Below, piece after piece: positions 55,091-64,000 of a stretch of 64,000 nucleotides of DNA. The notes under the pieces were generated by a model that saw only the letters and a list, made by a program, of their open reading frames with translations, ran no database searches and was not told the origin of the DNA. The DNA is from Pseudomonadota bacterium (lineage in GTDB: Bacteria > Pseudomonadota > Alphaproteobacteria > SHVP01), in the NCBI GenBank assembly GCA_027622715.1, contig JAQBYN010000010.1, forward strand, positions 1 through 64,000, read 5' to 3'. The translations under genes were made by a program, and so were the position numbers. Within the stretch, counting starts at the first letter, position 1, and each line of letters starts with the position of its first letter.

Positions 55091-56485
55091 CTACTTGAAC
55101 CGGTTGTCGATCAGACGCACCGCCTTTTGTCGTTTTTCAACTTGGGTCAATTCGGCGGTGGCACCGCCAGCGGCCAATTCGACATTGATCGCGATTCCCA
55201 ATCGGGACTTGAGCTCGGCCGCAATCTCGTCGCGCACGGTTGCATCGCTCGGGTCTTTGACTTCGACGGTGATCGTCATTTCGTCACGGCCGTCGGCGTC
55301 ACGTTCGGCTCGACAAATGTACTCGCCGGTCGTTGCCGGATGCTCGTTGGTAATCGCACCAAGGGCGATCGGATAAAGATTGATGCCGCGCAGCTTCACC
55401 ATATTGTCGCTGCGCCCGAGGAATCCGCGGATCCGGCGAAAGCTGTAGCCAAGGGGCGACGGCTTGGTTTCGAACGCGGTGACGTCTTTGGTGTCAAAGC
55501 GGATCACCGGATAAATGTCATCTTTGAACAAGACGGTAATCACCATGTTGCCCTCGCGTCCCTCCGGGACGATGGCGCCGGTGTCCGGATCGGTCAGATC
55601 GAGCAAGTAAGCGTCTTCGTGGACATACATGCCTTCGCGGTCGCCCGCTTCAAACGCGACGATCCCGGTATCCCCCACACCGTACAGGTCATAGATTTCG
55701 GCGCCGCCCCAGGCCTCTGAAATCGACTCGCGGCTTTCGCGGCCCATGTGACCCACGATCATGCGTACTGGAATATCTTTGCCGGGTATTAGGCCCTCTT
55801 CGCGGGCGACCTGTGCCAATTTGACGATGTAGTCGGCGAAACCAACGATAACGGTCACGCCAAAGCGCGCCATGTTCTGTACTTGTTGGGCCGATCGCGT
55901 CTCGTTCCCGGTGCCGGCCGACAAATAGAGCGCCGGGCTGTAGTGCACGAACGTTTCGCGCACGTAGTGACCGCCGTTGATCATCCCGTGGCCATAGACC
56001 GAATGAACGACATCGTCGGGGCCGATTCCTTGGACGTGATAAGCGCGGGCTAGCATCACGTTTTGCAGCTCGCGCGACCACGGCCCGAAAAACAAATTTT
56101 GCGGCGTGCCCGTCGTTCCTGACGTCGTGTGAAAGACAACCGGCGGCCGCTTGTCTTTGGCGAATCTTTCCATACCGTGGAAATCGCCGAACGGTGGATA
56201 TTCCTCGATACTTTTCATCAAGTCGGCTTTGGAATACGTCGGAATCTTGGCGCTATCCTCTAGCTTCTTGATATCAACGGGCGCCATCCCAGCCGCAGAC
56301 CACAGCCGTCTGTAAAATGGAATCTGCCAGCCCCGGTCGATCAGCTTCAGCAGCCGCTTTTCTTGCAACGCGTTCAATTCATCCCGACTGATTGTCTTCA
56401 TCAGGTGGGCAAATTCGTCGCCGATCGGGTATTCGCGGACCATGCGCTCGTAGTCGAGCGCCTCAAAATAGGTGGGATTCGTCAT
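55091..56485 (-). CDS. Phenylacetate-CoA ligase-like acyl-CoA synthetase
   Basis: A 464-residue adenylate-forming enzyme of the PaaK family with the P-loop TSGTTGTPQN (121-130), YGVGDTGIVAFEAG and the C-terminal RSDNMVKLRGINLYPIAL. It makes an acyl-CoA with AMP release, but the aryl acid is not predictable. Its ATG overlaps the stop of the MmgE/PrpD gene upstream, so both are translated together. Confidence 0.88.
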   Translation of the reverse strand: MTNPTYFEALDYERMVREYPIGDEFAHLMKTISRDELNALQEKRLLKLIDRGWQIPFYRRLWSAAGMAPVDIKKLEDSAKIPTYSKADLMKSIEEYPPFGDFHGMERFAKDKRPPVVFHTTSGTTGTPQNLFFGPWSRELQNVMLARAYHVQGIGPDDVVHSVYGHGMINGGHYVRETFVHYSPALYLSAGTGNETRSAQQVQNMARFGVTVIVGFADYIVKLAQVAREEGLIPGKDIPVRMIVGHMGRESRESISEAWGGAEIYDLYGVGDTGIVAFEAGDREGMYVHEDAYLLDLTDPDTGAIVPEGREGNMVITVLFKDDIYPVIRFDTKDVTAFETKPSPLGYSFRRIRGFLGRSDNMVKLRGINLYPIALGAITNEHPATTGEYICRAERDADGRDEMTITVEVKDPSDATVRDEIAAELKSRLGIAINVELAAGGATAELTQVEKRQKAVRLIDNRFK

Positions 56486-57885
56486 CGTTTATTCGGCCCC
56501 GCCATTGTCAGGTCGATTAGGGAGCGCACGTCATCGACATTTTCAAGGTTGTCGACGGCGTCGATCATGCGATCAGCCTGCGCGGCGCTTAGAGGTCGCG
56601 CAGCGGACGCCCAAGCATTCTTGAATTTTTCGACATTCTGTTCGTAGGACAGCGGGTTATCTGGATGGCCAAAAATCTGCGGCATGTCGACCGCCAGCAT
56701 CCGCCCGTCCTTGAGATAGACCTCGAGCCTTTGCGGCGCGACCGCGTTGGTGTTGGGATTGTTGTCCTCAATCGGTTCGACGCGGGCTGCGATCTCATGC
56801 ACCGCCGGATTGCGCAACCAATCACCCTTGAAATGCCGGACATCAACGGTGCCCTCGAGCAGCGCCGTCGCCGCAACGAACGGGATGCACAATTTGGCAT
56901 AGTTCGGTTCGGGGTTGGGGATGTCGGGCCGGCCGGTCAGGCGGTGCGCCAGCGGCGGCACCAGCGCCACCATCCGATCCACATCTTCGGGCTTCAACCC
57001 CTCGCGCTTTTGCAGCTGTTGAATACCGTCGACCACGCCATGGGTTAGCCGCCCGGAGGGAAATGGTTTGTGCGAAACACGCATGATTTGCCAAGCCTTA
57101 CCTAGCGAGGCGAATGCCGCGACGTGGTCGTAATCGCCTTCATACATCGGCAAATAGCCATACATGCCGGTTATCACCTCGTGCGGACCAACCAGGCCCG
57201 CCTGTGCCAGATCGCAGGCCGCGATGGCGCCGCGGGCACAAAATCCGATCTGCATGCCGAGCACCGGCGAGCCCTCGCGGTGCGGCGCGAGGGTGCCCGA
57301 AATCTGCCCATAGACGGCGCCGAAGGCGTTGATCAGCGTTGCTTCGTCGAGACCCCGTAACTTGGCGATCGCAGCCGTTGCGCCAAATGCGCCGGCGGTC
57401 GACGGCCTGAAAAACCGCATCGGCGCGCGCGATGAAATACCCAGCACGCACGAGGCGTCAACACCCAGTACGACCGCTAAAATCAGGTCTTTACCGCTGT
57501 ATCCGCCGGCGCGATCAGCCTCGGCAGACACTGCACCGAGGATCGTCGCCATCGGGTGAATGACGGCATCCTCGTTGACGCAATCATATTCGAGACAGTG
57601 AATTTGGTAGGCGTTGACGATGGCGGCTGACGAAGCCGGCAGGCGCGTGCCGTGTACCAGAACGCGCGCTTCGTCGCCGGTACCCCAGATTTTGACTGTT
57701 TCGATCAGTTCCCGAATCCACGGGCCGTCTGAGCCGGCAACGCCGACACCGATCGAATCGAGGATGAACGTTTTGGCCGCTTTGACAGCCGCCGGTGGCA
57801 GATCCTCAAACCTGGTTCTGACGACATGCGCCGCCAACGTTTCAACCGGATTGACCTCGTCGCCAATGTCGTGTGCGGCAGACAT
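56482..57885 (-). CDS. MmgE/PrpD-family protein 1
   Basis: A 467-residue protein of the MmgE/PrpD superfamily (2-methylcitrate dehydratase, cis-aconitate decarboxylase and relatives). It has LDSIGVGVAGSDGP, NAYQIHCLEYDCVNEDAVIH and SHKPFPSGRLTHGVVDGIQQ. GGGAGGAAGG sits five to ten bases before the ATG, a strong binding site. The two paralogues here are only distantly alike, so they may have different substrates. Confidence 0.88.
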   Translation of the reverse strand: MSAAHDIGDEVNPVETLAAHVVRTRFEDLPPAAVKAAKTFILDSIGVGVAGSDGPWIRELIETVKIWGTGDEARVLVHGTRLPASSAAIVNAYQIHCLEYDCVNEDAVIHPMATILGAVSAEADRAGGYSGKDLILAVVLGVDASCVLGISSRAPMRFFRPSTAGAFGATAAIAKLRGLDEATLINAFGAVYGQISGTLAPHREGSPVLGMQIGFCARGAIAACDLAQAGLVGPHEVITGMYGYLPMYEGDYDHVAAFASLGKAWQIMRVSHKPFPSGRLTHGVVDGIQQLQKREGLKPEDVDRMVALVPPLAHRLTGRPDIPNPEPNYAKLCIPFVAATALLEGTVDVRHFKGDWLRNPAVHEIAARVEPIEDNNPNTNAVAPQRLEVYLKDGRMLAVDMPQIFGHPDNPLSYEQNVEKFKNAWASAARPLSAAQADRMIDAVDNLENVDDVRSLIDLTMAGPNKR

Positions 57886-57917
57886 ATTGCCTTCCTCCCA
57901 TTCTTTTCGTGTGGCGC

Positions 57918-59258
57918 CTAGGGCAACAGTTCGGTGACGTCATCAATCGTGCCACCACGGCCCAGGGCAAGCGTTTTTTGCACTATGGCCGCTACCTTGG
58001 CATCGGGCAATCCAGCGGCGGCCATCAATTCGCGGGCTTTGGTGATGACCGTGTCGTCGCCCACCGGGTTGCCCGGATCGCCCAGCGCATCGGCGACGGT
58101 GGCCTTTTCGTGAAGACCGTTGCGCCCCCATATTTCGACCTCGGCGCCATAATGTTGAGGGAACGCGGCACTGAACGTTTCACCCGCCTCGACGGAGATC
58201 TTTTCCCGGATGGCTGTCATATCCGCCCGGCGAAAATTCTTGGGGTCAAACGAGCCGAGAACGGGCTTACCGTCGCGCAGGACGACGGCGACGACGTGCT
58301 GCAGACTAAACTTCGCATCGATCACATTTTGCGGATCAGGTCGGTCGCAGAAGGCGACGGCGTCGGCGTAAGTCCGCACGACAATGCGCTCGATGTCGTC
58401 GGGCGATCCAACACGGTCACGCAACAGCAGTGTAGCGTCGATCGTGGGGTGGGCGTGGCGGCACGCCGGCCACGGCTTGAAACTGGTGTCATAGATCATC
58501 CACGGTGCATCGGGGTCAGCCGTGAGCACCTCGGGCGTCGCATCGGGGCACATGGCCGCGTAGAAACCCTGCGGGCCCTCAAGGATCCGTTTGGGGCCGG
58601 TCAGACCGCGCTGAGCAAGGGTCGCGGCAACCAAACCGCTTCGCGCGGCATGCGCATTGTGGAGCTGCTTGGACATGACATCTTCATTGCGCAACTGCCA
58701 CAAGCCGCCGGCCAGCGATCCGGCATTGCCGAGTGCGTCGGCCATTTGCGCATCGTTCAGCCCGAGCACGCTGCCCGCCGCTGCCGCCGCACCAAAGGGG
58801 CCGCATGTCGCCGTATTGTGAAAATACTTGTAGTGACCGAGCCCGACCGACGCGCCGATGCGGATCACAACTTCGTAGCCACGAATGAGCGCATCAAGAA
58901 AGGCTGTCGTTTCTGCGCCAGTGGCCTGTGCGATGGCGAGCGCCGCCGGGATAACAACCGGCCCGGGATGCAGCACCGAAGTGCGGTGAATGTCATCCAT
59001 TTCAAGAACGTTGCCGAACGCGCCGTTGACGAACGCCGCCGTCTCGGCCCGCACGTCACCGACGCCAATCGCCTTGCTCGACCCACCCGGCTCATAGCGC
59101 CCGTAATCCTTCATCACCTCGCCCGGCACGGTGGTGGCGCCGATAACGGCGCAACCAATCCAGTCGAGCACGTGCAACGCCGCACGGGTGCGGTCGTCCT
59201 GCGTGATGGGTCGATGGAGCAACGCAATCAGTTGCTCGGTCAAACTTTGATCGCTCAT
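57918..59258 (-). CDS. MmgE/PrpD-family protein 2
   Basis: A 446-residue MmgE/PrpD homologue with LDWIGCAVIGATTVPG, NVLEMDDIHRTSVLHPGPVV and SFKPWPACRHAHPTIDATLL. It is the first gene of the minus-strand run (this gene, MmgE/PrpD 1, CoA ligase, amidase). It is divergent from the CoA-transferase at 59343 with 84 bases between starts, a likely shared control region. Confidence 0.88.
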   Translation of the reverse strand: MSDQSLTEQLIALLHRPITQDDRTRAALHVLDWIGCAVIGATTVPGEVMKDYGRYEPGGSSKAIGVGDVRAETAAFVNGAFGNVLEMDDIHRTSVLHPGPVVIPAALAIAQATGAETTAFLDALIRGYEVVIRIGASVGLGHYKYFHNTATCGPFGAAAAAGSVLGLNDAQMADALGNAGSLAGGLWQLRNEDVMSKQLHNAHAARSGLVAATLAQRGLTGPKRILEGPQGFYAAMCPDATPEVLTADPDAPWMIYDTSFKPWPACRHAHPTIDATLLLRDRVGSPDDIERIVVRTYADAVAFCDRPDPQNVIDAKFSLQHVVAVVLRDGKPVLGSFDPKNFRRADMTAIREKISVEAGETFSAAFPQHYGAEVEIWGRNGLHEKATVADALGDPGNPVGDDTVITKARELMAAAGLPDAKVAAIVQKTLALGRGGTIDDVTELLP

Positions 59259-59342
59259 GAAAAAGGCCGGGATGCGGAATCGACGCGGGGCGGCACAATG
59301 GTAACATAGGCGCCCGCAAAGACAATCTGGCCGAAGGACTGT

Positions 59343-60614
59343 ATGCCCAAAACACTTGCGCCCGACGATTTACCCACACTGCTCCGCCCCGGGCTGTCGG
59401 TGTTCATGCCTGATTGCGCCGGTGAATCGATGTTGTTTGCCAAGGTCCTTCAGGAAAATAGCGCGGCCTGTGCCGGTGTCCGGTTCGTGGGCGTTTGGAT
59501 TCCGGGGGTCAATCAAATTGACTACGCGGCGTTGCACGAGGACGCCCGCGCCACATCGTTTTTTGTCACGCCGGCGCTGCGCAAATCGTTTGCGGCGGGC
59601 AAGGTTGATTTCTTGCCGATGCACTATTCGGCCATTACGCCGTACCTGCAAAGTATCGACCTCGATATCGCCCTGATCCAAGTCGCGCCCCCCGACAAGG
59701 ACGGGCAGTGCAGCTTTGGCATTGCGGCGGACTTTCCACCGTCGATCGTCGGACACGCCAAGACCTTGATCGCACACGTTAATCCGCGCATGCCCTCGCC
59801 CCCGGGGGCGCCCAAAATCGCCTACGATAAACTGGATTACGTGGTCGAAGAATCGTTCGAGTTGTTGGAATACGATCTCGGCGCCGAGAACGATGCGCTG
59901 CGCGCCGTCGGCGCCAATGTGGCGAGTTTGATTCGCGATGGCGATACGATCCAGATTGGTATCGGCAAAATTCAAGCAACCGTGCTGGAGCCGCTGACCG
60001 ACCGGAAGAACCTGCGTATGCACGGCGGTATGGTGTGTGATCCGCTGATGGCTTTGGCGGCATCGGGCGCGATGGCGCGCGGCGGCGCACGGCCCATGGT
60101 CCAGACCGGCGTCGCCGTCGGCAGTCGCGCGCTCTACGACTTTGTCGGCAGCGACCCCGATATCGCATTCCACCCAGCGACGTTTACCCATGATATCGAA
60201 GTACTCGGCGGGATCGACAATCTGGTCGCCATAAACTCGTCAATTGAACTCGATATTTTGGGGCAGGCGAATGCCGAGATGATCAAAGGCAATCAGGTCA
60301 GCGCCGCCGGCGGTCTTGTCGATTTCCTGCGCGGGGCGCGCCGCTCGAAGGGTGGTCGCGCCATTGTCGCGCTGGTCTCGACGACGTCGGACGGCAAGAC
60401 CTCGCGCATTGTACCGTCGTTGGCGCCGGGAACGTCGGTATCGGTAGCGCGTACCGATATCGAATATGTCATTACCGAGAACGGCATCGCCGATTTGCGT
60501 AACAAGACGCTCCCCGAACGGGCCGAGCTGTTGATCGAAGTTGCCGCAGCGCCGCAGTTTCGTGACGAACTGCGGGCGGCCCGCAACGACGTCCCCGCAC
60601 TCAGGAGGCACTGA
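59343..60614 (+). CDS. Acetyl-CoA hydrolase/4-hydroxybutyrate CoA-transferase family protein
   Basis: A 423-residue protein with the family hallmarks INSSIELDILGQANAEMIKG and SAAGGLVDFLRGARRSKGGR, the Glu being the probable acyl anchor. It moves CoA between acids or hydrolyses acyl-CoA. GAAGGA precedes the ATG. Its TGA overlaps the ATG of the VOC gene. Confidence 0.88.
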   Translation: MPKTLAPDDLPTLLRPGLSVFMPDCAGESMLFAKVLQENSAACAGVRFVGVWIPGVNQIDYAALHEDARATSFFVTPALRKSFAAGKVDFLPMHYSAITPYLQSIDLDIALIQVAPPDKDGQCSFGIAADFPPSIVGHAKTLIAHVNPRMPSPPGAPKIAYDKLDYVVEESFELLEYDLGAENDALRAVGANVASLIRDGDTIQIGIGKIQATVLEPLTDRKNLRMHGGMVCDPLMALAASGAMARGGARPMVQTGVAVGSRALYDFVGSDPDIAFHPATFTHDIEVLGGIDNLVAINSSIELDILGQANAEMIKGNQVSAAGGLVDFLRGARRSKGGRAIVALVSTTSDGKTSRIVPSLAPGTSVSVARTDIEYVITENGIADLRNKTLPERAELLIEVAAAPQFRDELRAARNDVPALRRH

Positions 60615-61120
60615 TGGCCAAGGCAAATCATCCAATTGCGACCAACCGGATCGACCATGTGGTCTTACTGGTATCGAACCTCGATCGCGCGAAGCGTTTC
60701 TATGCCGACGTGCTCGGCATGTGGGAGGAACGCTTCGTCGAGAGTATCAATCTGCTGCAGATGCGCGCAGGCCGCAGCATGGTCGACCTACAACTGGCGC
60801 CCGGGCGCAGGGCCGTCAAGGCGGCGACCTCCATGAAGAAAGCCCGCGAAGCGGCGCTCAAGGGACGCAACATGCATCACTTTGCGCTGAACTTGGAGAC
60901 GTTTAACGAAAAGCGTATCCGAGCGCACCTGCGCAAACACAAAGTAAAGTCCAGTGAAGTCCGCCGCCTGTACGGCGCCGACGGCAGCGGCAAGGCGATG
61001 GACGTCATCGACCCGGACGGCAATATCGTCGAACTGAAAGGCCCGATCACGATTGCCAAGGACAAGCGGGAAGCATCGAAGATGCGTAGCGCGGCCAAAC
61101 GCAAGGCGGTGGCGACTTAG
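60614..61120 (+). CDS. Basic VOC-superfamily (glyoxalase fold) protein
   Basis: A 168-residue protein with the first metal His in RIDHVVLLVSNLDRAKRFYA, HHFALNLE and a C-terminal DPDGNIVELKGP carrying the Glu. Such proteins include lactoylglutathione lyases, methylmalonyl-CoA epimerases and dioxygenases. Residues 60-90 and the last 25 are rich in Lys and Arg, which is unusual for the fold. It is coupled to the CoA-transferase gene and converges on the MFS gene with no gap. Confidence 0.8.
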   Translation: MAKANHPIATNRIDHVVLLVSNLDRAKRFYADVLGMWEERFVESINLLQMRAGRSMVDLQLAPGRRAVKAATSMKKAREAALKGRNMHHFALNLETFNEKRIRAHLRKHKVKSSEVRRLYGADGSGKAMDVIDPDGNIVELKGPITIAKDKREASKMRSAAKRKAVAT

Positions 61121-62305
61121 CTAAACGGGCGATCGCCGCCGCACCGCGTTGATCGAAAAGATGATGCCGATAACGCCGAGCAGCCCAACGCCAAAGATGT
61201 AGACCGCGGACAAACCCCACGTTGCGGCAATCGGTTGGCTGATCAACGGCGAGCAGAAGTGGCCGAGCATCATCGCTGCGGTCAGGCCGCCGATCATCCG
61301 CCCGCGGATCGGCGCCGGCGTCCCTTCCATCGACCACACGATCGCGTTGACATTGATCACACCAAAGCCGGACCCTGCGAGCAACAGACCCGGCATCACC
61401 AGCCACAGCGAGTCTGCCGAAGCGACCAGCGAAAAACCGGCAACGACGAGGAAGGCCGCCGGCACGAAGGTGCTCCCCGCTTGGCGGACGCGCGAGCGAA
61501 CGGGGTGGTAGAGCAACGAGCCGAGCGCGATACCAAGTGAGGAAGACGCCAGCGCGAACCCGGCGATTTGCGCGCCTTCGTACCCCAACGTTCGGACATA
61601 GAACGGGATTTGAGTCGGTACGAAGAAAAAGGCGACGTTGACGAGGAATACCATCACATAGACAAGCGCGATAAACGCCAGCGGCCACTCGCAAAACCGC
61701 AAGCGCGGCGCTGCCTTGGCCTCGGCGCTAACAATCGGCTCGGGCAGCGAGCGCGCGCCCATCGGCAGCAGAATCAACGCGGCGAGAAACACTAGGAACG
61801 GCACCCGCCAGTCGATTGCGGCCAAAAAGCCGCCGCTGATATTGATGGCAATCGCGCTGAAATTGACGAAGGCAGTGCGTTGGCCAAGGAATTTCTGACG
61901 CTCGGGACCATCGAAATAATCGCCCATCAGGGTCACCGTCGCAGTCATCACCCCACCCGCAGCGAAGCCAAGGAAAAGGCGCGTGACCAAAAGGACTTCG
62001 AGATTATCGACAAGCCCGCCCGAGGCACCGAGCAGCGCGTAAGCCAAGATCGCCCAAAGGAGAAACCGTCGGCGGCCGAACCGGTCGATGACCGCGCCGG
62101 CAAGGGGTGCGGAGATCGCGATGCCGATCGACGGCATGACCAACACCAGCCGCGCGAGGTAGGCGGCATTGGGGTGGTCGGCGAAATGAGCGAGTAATTC
62201 AGGGATCGCCGGGGAAATGGACGCGGCCTGGAAGGGCGCCAGAACGGCCGCGAAAAGCAGCGTGGTCTTACCGAGGGTGCCGACCGCGGGCGGGCGGGCG
62301 GACAT
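61121..62305 (-). CDS. MFS transporter
   Basis: A 394-residue carrier with 12 predicted helices and the loop APLAGAVIDRFGRRRFLLWA between helices 2 and 3. Substrate unknown; the neighbouring CoA genes suggest uptake or export of an organic acid. The ATG at 62303-62305 is given; a GTG three codons earlier, closer to GGAGG, is also possible. Confidence 0.85.
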   Translation of the reverse strand: MSARPPAVGTLGKTTLLFAAVLAPFQAASISPAIPELLAHFADHPNAAYLARLVLVMPSIGIAISAPLAGAVIDRFGRRRFLLWAILAYALLGASGGLVDNLEVLLVTRLFLGFAAGGVMTATVTLMGDYFDGPERQKFLGQRTAFVNFSAIAINISGGFLAAIDWRVPFLVFLAALILLPMGARSLPEPIVSAEAKAAPRLRFCEWPLAFIALVYVMVFLVNVAFFFVPTQIPFYVRTLGYEGAQIAGFALASSSLGIALGSLLYHPVRSRVRQAGSTFVPAAFLVVAGFSLVASADSLWLVMPGLLLAGSGFGVINVNAIVWSMEGTPAPIRGRMIGGLTAAMMLGHFCSPLISQPIAATWGLSAVYIFGVGLLGVIGIIFSINAVRRRSPV

Positions 62306-62324
62306 GGGTCCCACCGACCTCCGG

Positions 62325-63500
62325 CTAGACGGCGCCGGCGGTCTTCAGCGCCGTGACTTCTTTTTCGCTATAGCCCAGGTCTCTGAGAATTTCGGCGGTA
62401 TGACCACCGTGGCTCGGCAGATCGAAGTTAACCCGGCCGGGCTCGTTCTTGAACTTAATCGGTATGCCGATGTGATCGTTGCCTTGCGGATCTTTGATCC
62501 GCATTTCGCGTGCCCAAACCTGCGGTGTGTCCCAGGCCTCCTCGAGATCCATGACCGGCATCCAACAAATATCGCGACCCTCAAACCACACTTCCCACTC
62601 GGCGCGCGATTTTGTGCGGAACTCTTCGCGCAAGAATGCGACCGCCGGCCAGTGGCCTTCGCCGGCCGGGCCGGTGACGGGTTCAATGAATTCAGGGCGG
62701 CCCAACCCGTTGAATAGTTCTTCGACGAACTTGTGCTCGCCGCCGCCTAACGCAATGTGGCTGCCGTCCTTCACCTGATAGATGTTCAGCATGGCGTTGC
62801 CGCCGTGGGTGCGTTCCTTCAGGGCCTCGGGCGCCTGCCCCCCGGCGAATACCGGGCCGACAATATTGGGCGACGCATTGAGCACCGATTCGAACATGCT
62901 GATATCGACGTAGTCGCCTTCGCCGGTCTGCTGCCGACGGTACAACGCCATCATGATGCCGCCGAACGCGAGGTGCGACGACAGCATGTCGGAAATTGCT
63001 ACCCCGATGATGGCAGGCCCTGAGTCGCCGTCGGGCGACTTGCTTAGGCTAAGAACGCCTGCGGCGGCAACGGCGGCCGTATCGTGGGCCGGGCGGTCGC
63101 GCCAGGGACCGTCCTGGCCGAAGGCCGACATCGAGCAATATACGATGCCAGGATTGACCGCGCGCAGCGTGTCGTAATCGATGCCCAAACGCTTCATGAC
63201 GCCGGGCCGGAAGGATTCGATAAAGACGTCGGCTTCTTTCACAAGCTTGAGCAAGATTTCCTTGGCGGCGGGATCCTTGAGATTGAGGGTGAGCCCCTTC
63301 TTGCCGCGCTGCGTCGTGCGGAACATCACTGTCCAGTCGCCCTGCACCCAGGGGAAAAACTGCTTGAAGCGCGTGGGCTCCGGCGCCTTGGGGTTTTCAA
63401 TCTTGATCACTTCGGCGCCGTGGTCAGCCATCATCAAAGAGACCGCCGGTCCCGGCAGAAACAGCGATAGATCGAGAACTTTGAGGCCGTCGAGTTTCAT
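62325..63500 (-). CDS. CaiB/BaiF (class III) CoA-transferase 1
   Basis: A 391-residue family III CoA-transferase with the opening LDGLKVLDLSLFLPGPAVSL, the FIESFRPGVMKRLGIDY motif and the catalytic Asp140 in RPAHDTAA. It moves CoA between dicarboxylic or other acids. GGGGAG lies before the ATG (63498-63500), so the longer frame up to 63572 is not used. It follows a second homologue by 34 bases. Confidence 0.9.
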   Translation of the reverse strand: MKLDGLKVLDLSLFLPGPAVSLMMADHGAEVIKIENPKAPEPTRFKQFFPWVQGDWTVMFRTTQRGKKGLTLNLKDPAAKEILLKLVKEADVFIESFRPGVMKRLGIDYDTLRAVNPGIVYCSMSAFGQDGPWRDRPAHDTAAVAAAGVLSLSKSPDGDSGPAIIGVAISDMLSSHLAFGGIMMALYRRQQTGEGDYVDISMFESVLNASPNIVGPVFAGGQAPEALKERTHGGNAMLNIYQVKDGSHIALGGGEHKFVEELFNGLGRPEFIEPVTGPAGEGHWPAVAFLREEFRTKSRAEWEVWFEGRDICWMPVMDLEEAWDTPQVWAREMRIKDPQGNDHIGIPIKFKNEPGRVNFDLPSHGGHTAEILRDLGYSEKEVTALKTAGAV

Positions 63501-63534
63501 AGTGCTCCCCTGGATCGCCTGTTGGCGCGTTTGA

Positions 63535-64000
63535 TTAGACGACGCCCTTGTCGTGAAGGGCGGCGATGTCATCGTCGGCGTAGCCGATTTCCCGCAAGAT
63601 CTCGTTTGTGTTCTCGCCGAGCCCCGGTGCCTTCGTCGTCGGCAGCCGTTTGCCGTCTATTTTGATCGGATTAGCGATGACACGGAATTTGCCTTTTTCC
63701 GGATGATCGAAGGTATGGATCATCTCGCGCTCTTTGACGAAATCGTTTTCAAGTGCGGCCGCAAGATCGTAGACCGGGCCGATCGGGACGAGGCCGGCAA
63801 AGATCTCAACCCATTCGCCGACGTCTTTTTCGGCGAAGACCGTGTCGAGGATCGGATTGAGCTTTGCGGCATTTTTTTTGCGTGCGGGAAAATCAACAAA
63901 ATCGGCATGATCGAACAAATCCATGCGGCCGGTCTTTTCGCAAATGATTTTCCAAAACTTAGGTGTCAGACCCATCAAGAAAATCCAACCGTCTTTTGCC
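63535..64000 (-). CDS. CaiB/BaiF CoA-transferase 2, C-terminal part (cut by window edge)
   Basis: The frame continues to the window edge, so only about 155 C-terminal residues are seen. DGWIFLMGLTPKFW, then FAGLVPIGPVYDLA and TKAPGLGENTNEILREIGY, are the family's C-terminal blocks. The catalytic Asp lies beyond the window. The two adjacent homologues may form a heteromeric enzyme, as in succinyl-CoA-dependent transferases, or act separately. Confidence 0.9.
   Translation of the reverse strand, partial: AKDGWIFLMGLTPKFWKIICEKTGRMDLFDHADFVDFPARKKNAAKLNPILDTVFAEKDVGEWVEIFAGLVPIGPVYDLAAALENDFVKEREMIHTFDHPEKGKFRVIANPIKIDGKRLPTTKAPGLGENTNEILREIGYADDDIAALHDKGVV

Noticed and set aside
57873-59309. 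478-codon plus-strand ORF over MmgE/PrpD 2
   Set aside because: It is the antisense shadow of a gene with clear homology; its composition is not protein-like.

Overview
The window is chromosomal DNA from a high-GC alphaproteobacterium, most likely from Rhodospirillales or a related lineage of free-living heterotrophs. This rests on gene content: DUF1127 proteins, a plant/alphaproteobacterial-type glutamate-cysteine ligase, the DUF2849 and DUF934 companions of sulfite reductase, the pmbA-cysQ-DUF374-lpxK-DUF2093-xseA neighbourhood, a BamF-like lipoprotein and a MutL with an endonuclease motif. No rRNA, tRNA, CRISPR array, prophage, integrase or transposase was recognised. Coding density is high, and almost all long opposite-strand ORFs are GC-driven shadows of the genes listed.

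Layout. 1-3.8 kb: the 3' end of tldD, two DUF1127 genes, a TylF-type methyltransferase and two small membrane-anchored proteins of unknown function. 3.9-14.5 kb: a LysR regulator, gshA, rsmE, ubiA, two related gamma-glutamylcyclotransferase-like proteins separated by a carboxymuconolactone-decarboxylase-family gene, ubiD, a membrane adenylate cyclase and a Bcr/CflA-type exporter. 14.6-18.5 kb: an assimilatory sulfite reduction operon (cysG, DUF2849, cysI, DUF934) behind an unusually AT-rich promoter, with no cysH after it. 18.5-33 kb: an acetoacetate-decarboxylase-like gene and a bactofilin, then tldE/pmbA and cysQ, then a minus-strand insert (lipid kinase plus molybdopterin oxidoreductase) bordered by repeats, then a lipid A/envelope run (msbA, DUF374, lpxK, lpxL/htrB), an M23 peptidase, DUF2093 and xseA. 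33-40 kb: purD, an APH-family phosphotransferase and an acyl-CoA dehydrogenase (convergent), tadA, a class I glutamine-amidotransferase-like hydrolase, rluB and rsmD.

40-52 kb is a compact minus-strand block that reads maoC, ribF, ileS, lspA, bamF-like, two M16 peptidases, pgi, mutL, ykvA. Neighbouring genes mostly overlap or lie a few bases apart. 52-64 kb looks catabolic: an HD-domain protein, an atypical crotonase, an amidase, a phenylacetate-CoA-ligase-like enzyme, two MmgE/PrpD proteins, a CoA hydrolase/transferase, a VOC protein, an MFS carrier and two CaiB/BaiF CoA-transferases. Together they suggest CoA-dependent breakdown of an organic acid or amide whose identity cannot be read from sequence.

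Two families of short palindromic repeats lie in intergenic DNA (about 22.3 and 34.6 kb; about 25.4, 31.0, 33.1 and 36.1 kb). One copy supplies the last codons and stop of the lipid kinase gene. The points most worth a second look are the gamma-glutamylcyclotransferase-like pair, the crotonase lacking both usual catalytic glutamates, the rearranged lipid A neighbourhood without waaA, the HD/PhnZ-like protein and the unassigned catabolic cluster.
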